Positions 13,048 through 23,396 of a DNA stretch of 33,416 nucleotides are shown in pieces. The translations under genes were made by a program, and so were the position numbers. The DNA is from Setaria digitata (Eukaryota; Nematoda; Chromadorea; Rhabditida; Setariidae), in contig RCAB01000605.1 in NCBI GenBank assembly GCA_003640385.1, positions 1-33,416 of the forward strand. The letters run 5' to 3'. The notes beneath the pieces were generated by a model. It saw nothing but the letters and a program-made list of their open reading frames with translations, had not been told where the DNA came from and made no database searches. Within the stretch, counting starts at the first letter, position 1. Each line of letters opens with the position of its first letter.

Positions 13048-16000
13048 TTAGGAAGTGCGGTATGTTGCATCGGTGCTATTCACATGGCTCAAGTTAGAGA
13101 CTGCACCTTTTCCAGTGAAATTCTCGATATTAATTCGTGGAAAACATGATTGTGTAAATGGATTAACACTTTCACCAATATTCCTACAAATTCTTATTAG
13201 AATTAGAATAACATGGTAAACTTCAGGAACACATTTAATCTTCACAAAGGGTAAAGTAAGGGATACTTCAAATCTATTAGAATATGAATTTAGCGTTGAA
13301 AAGTCTTAGAAACTTTACAAGTATATTTCAAACAAAGTAGATATAGTTTTAAAGCAAATAGTACTTGCAATGCATGTTTCCTTCTAAATATTACTAAGGC
13401 TTATTAAAATACAAACCAATCATTGTAAAAACCTTTAGTAAAAAGATCAATTATTTTACGTAACTTGATCTTGAAAAAAAAAAAAAACTTAGGCTCACAA
13501 ATGCAGACTTACAGTGTACTGAACAAATTATCTAGTGCAGGGCTGACTGGGCTTAATCCATCTGATCTAGCCACAGGCAAAACACTCGATGTTCTTTCCA
13601 CATCACCTACTGAGCTTGTATTCGATGGATTTTGATGCCAAAAACTCTGAATTACCAAGTCGTTCAGCATAGTCCAACTGATTTTCGCAATGAATGACAA
13701 TATCAGTGTGTTCCAGCCTCCCCTCCCTCCAACAAATCCATACCAATTATCTGTCCACAAGTTGCTCTCAGGTTGCCACAAAGAAAATCTTCATTACCTT
13801 GAAGACTTCTGGGCAGAGAATTCCTGCTATGCTCCAATATTATTCTTGAGCGATTACCTAGTGTCAATAAAAAATGACAAATTTCAAAAAAGAGAAGAAA
13901 ACCACTTCTCTTCCAGTGAAATCTTGGTGGAATATTCAAGGATATGATGAAATAACTATAGAAATTTGTGTAAAAAACAAAAAAAAAAAAAAAAAGAGAA
14001 AGAGCACATAAAAGAGGACCTCTGAGACGCAGCGGCTGCATGACATTTCAATGGCTGGAGTTTTCTGCAAATTATTAGAAGAAGCAAAAAAGTGCTGCTG
14101 AAATGCATCGGAACGATCGGGTGTCGATCCCTCAACAACATAAGTGTTCCTTCCATAAAACCTGAAAATGATCCCATTTCTCGGGTGACAACTGAAATAT
14201 TTGTTATAACAAGCTGATGCATTGCTAAAAATGCAATCAATAATGACTAGGCATTCCGTGAAATTTTACAATGATAACTACATCAATACCGACATTCTTC
14301 TCAAGAAACTTCTTTAACTTATTCATTTTAACCATTTTAATTCAAGAGGAGAGATTTCTTTTTTCCTTTCATACCATTATGATTCATGAATAAAAACAGT
14401 TCTGGGACAAATCACTTTATAAAGTCCCTTCCAGTTAATAGATGCTTTACTAGCCTAATCCTTCCACCTCTCGAATAATGCTGACAGCAAAACGCATGTC
14501 TACCGCTACCATCGAGACTTGCTGTAAAGTTCATCCGCCCCTGAAATACATAGATCAGTGAACACCTTTGAATAAGTGGAAGGACAATTCAGAAAAACCG
14601 GTATTTACATCCTAATATGATCTGGCCAAATATTTTAGAAATAAAAGCGTAGAAAAGTCTCACATGAAAAATCAAACAGTATCTCTTTACACAAATATGT
14701 GAAAAAAAAAAAATAAGATGAAATCTTCAAACATCATTAAATTAAATGAGTAGCACAGCGACTTGACTTGAACAGATCTTAACTGAATACGATCATCCTA
14801 AAGCGAAAGTATACTGCAATCAATAAACGGACACATTCATTAACCTAAGCAAACGATTAATTTACAACCATAGATGTACCAAAACTTACCACACGATCAT
14901 TTTGCATTCCACACGGCCGCATATGAATGAACTGACAACGAGCACCGTACGGGCATGAACCATATAAAGCAAACTTGTTGCATAATTGCGTCTTGTATTT
15001 TGGATGAGGCTAAAAGATGCGCATATAATGCTTTAGCAAAAATAAATGGGTTATAAAGATGGACTATTCCTGAAGTTTTTCGAAAACTATTTGAATCCAA
15101 TGCCGAACCTTACAGAAAATGAGACCAGAGAAGAAAAGAAAGAAAGGATAAATCCCAAAATATAATTTAATTTGTTGAAAAGTAACCCCCGGTGCGGGAC
15201 GTAATTCGCTGACACCATGTGCAAAACGACACTCAGAACCATAAGAGCAATGTCCAGTATCTCGGAATGCGTTGCAAAGCGAGGTTTTATAAGCGCTGGT
15301 TCGACGCCGTTCTGTAAAATGCGAGCCCAGAAAAGAAAATAAGAGAATTTAGGTTTCGGCTAAAAACAAAATGAATTTAAGGGTTTTACCTCTTTGCAAG
15401 AGTTCTCGTTCTTTATCAGAAACCGCTTTCTGCCATTCCGGTTCATGTAGACAACGCTAAAATAAAAATATAAAAAAGATTTTATAATGATGAGTTCGAC
15501 GACCATTCAACTAAAAAGCAATATTCGGTATCAGCCACCATTTCAGTAACATTTAGATCTACCAAAAGTGATAAATTCTTAACTAGATCTGGATAATGGA
15601 ATTTATGGATCACAAACTTTCATATATATATATATATATATAACCCTGTTAGAGATAAGTTACTGGTGATAAGATGCTGTCGAAGAGAAGGATTATCTGC
15701 AAAAACTGCAGATAAAGAAACGACTGATGACGAAAACACTTCACATTCCACTAAACAAATTTGAAATCGAAAATCCGAAGTTAATGAAGTAATCAAAAAA
15801 CAACAAATGAAATACATGCATACTCCAATCGTCGAAGATGTTCGAAATGATGCAACAGACGTTATGTTTGCAGCTCGTTGTTCATCTCCTTTCGTATCGT
15901 CCACAGGTGACTCAGAGTTTATTCTCAAGTCATCGCTGTTAATTTGCTATAAAAATAACAGTTAAATGAAAGAGGAAAAAAAGCATAATAATCACAAATC

Positions 16001-16966
16001 ATGCTATTACCAACAAGATTATAATTCTAAATAAGCAACTTACTGGGAAATAATCATTCCATTAAAGCTAAACTATTAAGCAAGAAACAAGTAAGAATTA
16101 TAAAACTGATTTAATGGTATGCAAAAATATATTTGTCTTGAAGAGCTAAAATAAGACTAATCTAAAATAATAAATAAGAAAAATGAATTAGAATGTTGAA
16201 GAAAAAAAAAACAAAAAAAAAAAAATCTTCCCAGCAGGCTTTATATGTGTATTCCGTAACGACTGGTTCATTAGCCAATAAATAAATTGAGTATTACCGC
16301 AGGAATATTGTCTTTCTGAACTGTTTGCCACGCAGATAAATCTACCGTTCGCAACTGCCCACGATACAGAACGAAAAGTCTAAAATAGAACTCACCAGGG
16401 AGAACGAAAAAAAAAAAACAAAAAAAAAACCGAAACAACTGTCATATCAGGTGTAATCTGAATTCATCGAAAGCCTAAGTTTGTTATAGCTAAACCGGAT
16501 CTTTACTACACTGTCGGGAAGTTAACTAGGTATATTCAAAATAAGCCAATTATTATTAGCACAATGTGAGAACGCTGATTATTTAAAATAGTATAAATTC
16601 ATTTATTCATTTGTCGTATGCTAAACAATAAAACTTTGGCATGGAAGTCTTTCATCAGTTAGAAAAAATTACCAACTTTGCCAGTTAAATTTTTTACACG
16701 AGAAAAACTGTAAAAGTTCAAAATTACCATTTAATTTAATGTTAAAGCATTAATTTCAGAATTAAATAAATGAAAATAACAAGAAAAACTAACTTGTTGG
16801 GATTATTGGGTAAAACGTACAAATCTGCACCCTCTTCAAGACCATAGCACTGCTTAAGCAATTGTCGTAACTGGACAGGAACAGCAGTTTCGATAACCGG
16901 TTGTGTTGCTAATTGTCTGGAGTGTAATGGTACTACGGCTCTTTGAGGGCTTACCGTTGATAGCAT
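13048..16966 (-). CDS. CCCH gene B: tandem CCCH zinc-finger RNA-binding protein, paralogue of gene A
   Basis: Exons: 16966-16794, 16379-16298, 15946-15824, 15456-15390, 15311-15187, 15009-14890, 14521-14451, 14191-14020, 13823-13798, 13677-13513, 13183-13048; about 419 residues. Finger 1 uses Cys161, Cys170, Cys176, His180; finger 2 uses Cys200, Cys209, Cys215, His219, both C-X8-C-X5-C-X3-H with YKTSLC and KYKTQLC lead-ins. Its likely job is to bind AU-rich or related 3' UTR elements, in the TTP/POS-1 manner. The first two exons carry the N-terminal module shared with gene A (LRQLL.QCYG, then PNNPNKL and VDLSAW). Exon 3 (41 codons) is polar and absent from gene A. The finger-1 exon is 125 bases in both genes, with the same phases. 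Exons 7 and 9 rely on internal acceptors (actttacag, atagcag), the only choices that keep frame; they are the least certain joins. Donors at 14020 (GTCCTC) and 15187 (GTTACT) are weak. The tail past residue 220 is unrecognised. Confidence 0.86.
15622..15642. repeat. (AT)n microsatellite in a CCCH gene B intron
   Basis: Uninterrupted alternating A/T of about 21 bases between exons 3 and 4 of CCCH gene B. Confidence 0.8.
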
Positions 16967-16995
16967 CGTAGGTTAGTTGGAGAAAGTAATTAGAA

Positions 16996-16997
16996 CT
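16996..16997 (-). promoter_or_regulatory. Candidate 3' splice acceptor upstream of CCCH gene B start (trans- or cis-splice)
   Basis: The sequence AATTTTAG lies on the minus strand, 29 bases before the ATG at 16966, after a T-rich stretch. In nematodes an acceptor this close to the start with no clear upstream exon often receives a spliced leader. Seen: the acceptor and its spacing. Inferred: leader addition. Confidence 0.4.
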
Positions 16998-18089
16998 AAA
17001 ATTAAACTTTACTAGATATGTGTTAGTAAAATGCACCCATTGATGACGCTTAGATATTCGCTCAAAATTTTATTTGTTAAGAAATAAATGAAATGAAAAT
17101 GATAGCGTTAACTTAGACAGATCGCTTGAGATATATTTCATACTACAAAACAAGCATTCCATTTTGATATATTTTAGAATTCTTCAAGTAAAATAAATTA
17201 GAAATCTGGAATAGCTTAGCAAATATTTGTCTGATCGAAATGACCAAAAGGAGGGGATGATTTCAGCAGTGACATATTCAAACTGCAAAATGATAATGAA
17301 AAGAAAGCAGGAATTACGACTAAAAACGTTAATGATGAGTATTTGAATACAACAGTACTGATGGAAGAAGAAAAATTACTTCATGTGTTACAATCTAAAT
17401 TATGAGAAATCCCGGGAGAAGCGAGAAATCAAATCGTAGGAAAGGTAGAAAGGTGAGAATTTAGTTTTCCTCCACAGCAACAAAAATAATACCCTATAAA
17501 CTTACAGAAACTTCATACATTATGAACCAACAGTCAACAGAGAATACCCGCATTTTACCGTAATCCAATGGAATTTCTTGAAACAGAGGAAATTTTATGT
17601 GGCCCAAAGATTTGAAATGTCAGATTTATGCTAATGTATATGTACTACCATCGCGAAAGATATATCCGAATAATCTGAGAGTTTTGAGGAATCCCGGGAG
17701 AAACCGGTCGAGAGATGGTGGGCGCATTCTGACAAGAATCTTTTTCATTACAACAGAAAATCTGAGAAAGGCAACAATATCACTTTCATGTGTTCTTTTC
17801 ATTTGGATATCAGATAAGAGACAGTAAGCCATCAGAGGATTATACCGGTTGCCAACTGGCTTAAAAAAGGATAGATCGTAATTCTGAAATACCTCTGGAG
17901 GTAATTCCGCTAATACAGTTTCCTTTTGTTAGAAATTTTGTCAAATTCTTCTATCCTACCTTACGGAAAAGCAACTTACACGCACTCCTTTACGTAAAGT
18001 TTTTCACGTCTTAATCACGTAATTCATGCTACCGACAACAAGCGAGTTTAGACGTAGGTACGCGTACGTTTCCACCGAAATGACAATAA

Positions 18090-18729
18090 AATGTGAAGAA
18101 TGTCTGAGACCGGATGATTGATTGCATGTTTCAATCGGATATGTCATGATGTGGTGAATGTCTGAACTGGAGAGACCGCGAATATAGTGAGCGTCTCAAC
18201 CGGATGGATCGCGAATATAGTGAGCGTCTCAACCGGATGGATCGCGAATATAGTGAGCGTCTCAACCGGATGGATCGCGAATATAGTGTCTTGACCGGAT
18301 GGACCACACATACAGTGAATATTTCAACCGGATAGACCGCGTGCACGGTGCGTGTCTTAACCGGACAAACTGAATAAAGTGAATGTCTCGGCCAGGTAGA
18401 CCACGATTGTAGTGACTGTCCTAACCGGATAGACCGTACATATAGTGAATATTTCAACCGGATAGACCGCGTGCACGCTGCGTGTCTTAACCGGACAAAC
18501 TGTGAATAAAGTGAATGTCTCGGCCAGGTAGACCACGATTGTAGTGACTGTCCTAACCGGATAGACCATACATATAGTGAATATTCCAACCGGATAGACC
18601 GCGTGCACGGTGCGTGTCTTAACCGGACAAACTGAATAAAGTGAATGTCTCGGCCGGATAGCCCACGATTGTAGTGACTGTCCTGACCGGATAGACCATA
18701 CATACAGTGAATATTTCAACCGGATAGAC
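18090..18729 (-). repeat. 33-base minisatellite with four-unit higher-order repeat
   Basis: The unit is GGATAGACCGCG, then a variable middle, then AGTGAATGTCTCAACC; most units are exactly 33 bases. From about 18300 four unit types recur in fixed order (130-132 base higher-order period). The proximal part (about 18170-18285) is a run of near-identical single units. Since 33 is a multiple of 3, several minus-strand frames stay open across the array with an 11-residue period. I read these as by-products. Confidence 0.9.
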
Positions 18730-20044
18730 AATAATTTCCGGCATGGTGTTATTACAAATATAAAGTTGAGCATTGGTGCTGGCGAACAGGAACACATCGA
18801 TCGATTTTTGAAAATTTTCCAGACAGAAAAGGAGAGGAGGATTACGGTAGCTTGGTGACAAACAAAGGGCGAAGCGTCGGCAGACGAGGGATACGGTATT
18901 CGCTCATCTTTTCTAACATTTCATTACATGATCATTTTTTCTTTCGAGTGGATGAGATGTTTTGTTATGTCAGCAAAAGGGTCACGTATGGTGCTTCACG
19001 TTTATAGTGTGTTGATGCTAGGGTCAAGTGCGTGGGCTACGTGAGAATATACTGATAAGATTTGCAAGTTATGTGAAAGTATGTCGGTGAAAATGTGTGA
19101 ATTACGTAACAATATACCATTATCAATAAATATGGTGGTATTAATGAAGAGATGTGAGCATGGATTACGTGGAACCAGTATTAATCACACGTGATTACGT
19201 GAAATCTCGTATGCTTTATTGTCCTCTCTTTTGTTACAATTTTCGAATATGTATTTTGAATTAGCTTTTCGATCATTTAACATCCGTAATACTCATTCGT
19301 TGGTTATAGTTCTCATGTTTGTTCAATTTTTAATTGCTTCAATTATCAGTTTATTCATCTGTTGAGTTGTTTCGGAAAAAAAATAAATCAAAATTCTTAT
19401 TTACTGTTTCATTTGTATGAATAGATGGAGATGGATAATTATTCAAATGTTGGAACAGTATGGATAAGTAGAAGTTACTAAACGATTTTAAGAAATAATT
19501 CATTTTTGTCATTTTTATTTCATATAACGGAAGTTTTTGATTTCTGGAATGAATGCTGCAAATATTCATTTCCGTTCCATTTTTATTGAATAATAATTTA
19601 GTTAATTTTTTATTTTTTTTTTTCTTTAAATTTTCCTGTATTATTTCGTATTTTAATGTCTAAAAATGAACGTTGCAAAAATTCATTTAGGTATTATGCA
19701 GTGCTTTTGATGTTACAATTATAATTGTTCCCAAAATGAACAAAAAAAGAATTTTTTTCCCTGAGATGTCCATTTGTGGTGAAAAACAAAATCACTGAAC
19801 TTATCAATGATAACGGGGCGAAGTGAGATCAGATGAATTTGAAGAAAATGGTAATTGATTTTATGTTATTTTGATCCATTTCCAATAATTACCAACAGTA
19901 ATAATGATAATAATAATAATAATAATAATTGTAGCAGTGATAATTACTGGTCTGATTTGCTTCCGTTATTGTAAGCTTTGTTTAAAAAAACAATTTTCAC
20001 TTTTTTATTTTCAAGCTTTTAATTTGTGAAAATTTCAAAGTGAC

Positions 20045-20440
20045 ATAGTGAAGTTAATTACAATGGCTATAGTGGTAATGGTGTTAATTTAAAAAAAGAA
20101 GTGTCGACCATTGTTACTATCTTTTGTCAGTTGATAATGATAAGATGTAATAGAAATGATTATTGTGTGATAATTTTAATTCACTTATTANATAGTGAAG
20201 TTAATTACAGTGGCTATAGTGGTAATGGTGTTAATTTAATTACTATCTTTTGTCAGTTGATAATGATAAGATGTAATAGAAATGATTATTGTGNATAGTG
20301 AAGTTAATTACAATGGCTATAGTGGTAATGGTGTTAATTTAAAAAAAGAAGTGTCGACCATTGTTACTATCTTTTGTCAGTTGATAATGATAAGATGTAA
20401 TAGAAATGATTATTGTGTGATAATTTTAATTCACTTATTA
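20045..20440. repeat. Triplicated block joined by two Ns (20191, 20294)
   Basis: Copies at 20045-20190, 20192-20293 and 20295-20440 all begin ATAGTGAAGTTAATTACA. The middle copy lacks about 20 bases (the poly-A and GTGTCGACC stretch) and has an AG substitution. Ns at both joins suggest stacked alleles or contig ends. Confidence 0.85.
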
Positions 20441-20653
20441 CCACTATAGTAATAGATGATAAGTAGTGACTATTATTTTAATAACAAGATTTGATTATAA
20501 ATAAATCAGATATATTTATTGAAAAATATTCTAATTGAACAANGTTATTACCACTACAGTAATAGATGATAAGTAGTGACTATTATTTTAATAGCAAAAT
20601 TTGATTATAAATTAATCAGATATATTTATTGAAAAATATTCTAATTGAACAAA
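20435..20653. repeat. Direct duplication across an N (20543)
   Basis: About 108 bases starting TTATTACCACTA are repeated on both sides of the N with several substitutions (CTATAG/CTACAG, AACAAG/AGCAAA). This fits two haplotypes placed in series. Confidence 0.85.
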
Positions 20654-20924
20654 ATAATTTACAAACATTCTTCATGTGTGGTAGGGCTGTTCAAAAATTT
20701 ATGTAATCTCAGGGGAGTTTGGTAGGAGTGTTTGAATTTACAAAATATTAGTTTGTATTAATAGGCAAGGTAATCATTTATCATTTATCAATTCTTTTTT
20801 TTTTTTTTTAAGAGGAAACAAACGTATGATCAGCTTATTCCGGCTATTTCCTCATTGTTTTATCATCCCTCGCAATTTGAATGTCTTCAGTGAAAGATAT
20901 AATCAAACATTCTTCTTTATCAAG

Positions 20925-20975
20925 TAATAATAGTCGTCATCATTGCTATACAAATTAATGAAATATGTTGTAAAT
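20925..20975 (-). repeat. Inverted copy of part of the 136-base unit
   Basis: AATAGTCGTCATCATTGCTA and the following bases are the reverse complement of the end of each 136-base unit (TAGCAATGATGACGACTATT). The array is thus preceded by an opposite-facing fragment of itself, as in a foldback element. Confidence 0.85.
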
Positions 20976-20982
20976 GTGAATG

Positions 20983-21614
20983 TTTTGCTAGCATTTATAT
21001 ATTTTTCCTTCAAAGGTGCTCATTAAAATGTCTGTTTAATTTTAAACATTTTCTTTAATTACAGAAATTTATGTAATATTTCATTAATTTGTATAGCAAT
21101 GATGACGACTATTCTTACTTTTGCTAGCATTTATATATTTTTCCTTCAAATGTGCTCATTAAAATGTTTGTTTAATTTTAAACATTTTCATTAATTACAG
21201 AAATTTATGTAATATTTCATTAATTTGTATAGCAATGATGACGACTATTCTTACTTTTGCTAGCATTTATATATTTTTCCTTCAAATGTGCTCATTAAAA
21301 TGTTTGTTTAATTTTAAACATTTTCATTAATTACAGAAATTTATGTAATATTTCATTAATTTGTATAGCAATGATGACGACTATTCTTACTTTTGCTAGC
21401 ATTTATATATTTTTCCTTCAAATGTGCTCATTAAAATGTTTGTTTAATTTTAAACATTTTCATTAATTACAGAAATTTATGTAATATTTCATTAATTTGT
21501 ATAGCAATGATGACGACTATTCTTACTTTTGCTAGCATTTATATATTTTTCCTTCAAATGTGCTCATTAAAATGTTTGTTTAATTTTAAACATTTTCATT
21601 AATTACAGAAATTT
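20983..21614 (+). repeat. 136-base tandem repeat, about 4.6 copies
   Basis: TTTTGCTAGCATTTATATAT recurs at 20983, 21119, 21255, 21391 and 21527, a constant spacing of 136. The last three or so copies are nearly identical, and the first differs slightly. Each unit holds a perfect AAAATGTTT / AAACATTTT inverted pair. No N is present. Confidence 0.92.
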
Positions 21615-23396
21615 TTGTTTCACTTTCTTAACTGTTCTTAATATAAATGTTACGAATTTCCAAATACATCAGCTGTTTTATTTACTTATTTTTTTCACAT
21701 GGAATATTTTTGAGTTATATTAGCTTGTTTGGGTGGAGTGACAGATTTTTTTCAGGAAAAAAAAAGAAATTTCGTTTTTGATAAATAACACTTAAAAATA
21801 GATTTGTAATTGAGAAAACAATGTCATTTTTCGTGGATAATTTCAAATGAATACCTTTCCATCGGGGAAGTTATGAAAATCTTTTTAAATTATTAAACGT
21901 TGTATATTAAGAAAAAAAAAAAAAAAAGTGAATCGTCAAATTATTTTTAGCAATATTACGCATGAAATTTGCGATATAGTTTTTCACTTTTTGTAATTTT
22001 TGTTCACCAACTGTTATTATTTTGTTTAATTTAGTGATAAATATAAGCTTATTTATGATTTCTATAGTTTAGAGCAGTGATAATTTGAAGGTACAGTAAT
22101 AAATCTCTAATCTAAAACTCTCTTCACTTTTCTTTTTTTTTTTTTTTTGTTTTAGGAATAAAAAAGTATTGTTGAAATGAATTTACCAGTTGCCTGACTC
22201 AGAAGTATTGTTTTGGAATGACTAAATGGATAAACATTAGGGATAGGAAGAGGAGAGTATTGAGATTCTGAATCTGTGTTGTCATCGGACTTCGATTATT
22301 TTAGATTCTTCCGCAGTCCGGTATTCCGGTTTTTTTTCGAGATATCGCATTACATCACTGAAAATGAAAAGCAAGTGAGATATATCTATTCCACAACTAA
22401 CGGATTCGGTGGATTAGAATCGGGATATGCAAAATACAAATTTCATTCAGTGGACCGCATAAACAACAGGTTCGAGCGGTCCGTTAAATGAGAGTTCGGG
22501 AAATTTGCTTCATGAGATTCTAGAATCGGATGGATTCTTTAGTAATAATTTGTTGATTGCTTGGAAATTTTTCATCTTCATTTTTCAGTTGAATTCAGTT
22601 TTGAATGATAGAACATAAAAAAGATGGGTGGACACTTAATACAATAAGCAGTAATAAAAATAGCCGAGTATAGGAAATCAGAAATCTTGAGGATATTGCG
22701 GAATTATCCTTAAATATCAGAGTTTTTGTCTGGGAATAGGAATGAATGACTTTTGTCTATGCTAATTATAATTAATACTTACGACTCGGAATTTATTAGA
22801 TTTGCAGGAATCAGTTTGTTACATGAATGGCGTGGAGCGTAATCAATTATGAAACGGGTTGGTTATATTTTTGGCAATACAGATTACTTAACATTACTCT
22901 TACCTAATGTTCTACGTGTATTATGTATACTTCTAAATGGGACTTGGCATATACTGCACGAATACAATGCTACTGTAAACGGATTAGAAGGTATGAAGTA
23001 ATGATATGACTTGTTTCTTGAACTTATAAAGATGGTTGATCTCGAAGTGTCATCATTTTCGCCTCTATTTGAACTTTGTTTTTTTCTTTTCTTTTTTTTT
23101 TGAGAGAAAAAGAAATGATATTGCTGATAAATATGACATGCTATATGTTTAATAAAATAAAGAAGTGTATTTTATTTCATGTTGACATTCTCATAAGGTG
23201 AGAGTCATTTTTCAAATAGCTTGCGGATTTGTTTCAATTCTTCCGCTATTTTCCAAGAGAGTCATCTGCGTAGAACGCTCTTTGTATTGGTTTGTTAAAT
23301 TACCGCCAATATGTTCTATGCAGCTATTTTTGTTGATATATTTTGTAAAGTTAACGTTTAGACGAGATCGAGTTGCAACAATAGCAGTTTGTGCAG

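Larger units (their letters stand above)
16967..23396. other. Long repeat-rich region between CCCH gene B and the ankyrin/SOCS gene
   Basis: About 16967-18090 is less AT-rich than the rest and probably includes the gene B promoter. Next come the 33-base minisatellite, a GC-richer stretch to about 19220, N-joined duplications at 20045-20653 and the 136-base array. The stretch 22150-23396 should contain the leader and first exon of the ankyrin/SOCS gene. The open frame at 17597-17827 has no recognisable domain and no supporting splice partner. Confidence 0.55.

Noticed and set aside
13703..14240. Two minus-strand open frames of 94 and 112 codons with hydrophobic ends
   Set aside because: They read through introns and poly-T tracts of CCCH gene B. 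The chosen frame gives a soluble sequence and matching phases on both sides.
5630..16966. Operon of the two CCCH genes
   Set aside because: Same strand, but separated by 3.7 kb, while nematode operon genes are usually a few hundred bases apart.
17597..17827. Plus-strand open frame starting at ATG, overlapped by a minus-strand open frame
   Set aside because: No recognisable domain, no splice partner, and both strands are open, which fits locally low stop density in a GC-richer patch.
18090..18729. Possible CRISPR-like array
   Set aside because: The 33-base units abut directly with no unique spacers, in a eukaryotic genome.
18131..18861. Three long overlapping minus-strand open frames with 11-residue repeats
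   Set aside because: They lie on a 33-base minisatellite, and a period divisible by three keeps several frames open. No domain, no splice support, and overlapping frames look equally good.
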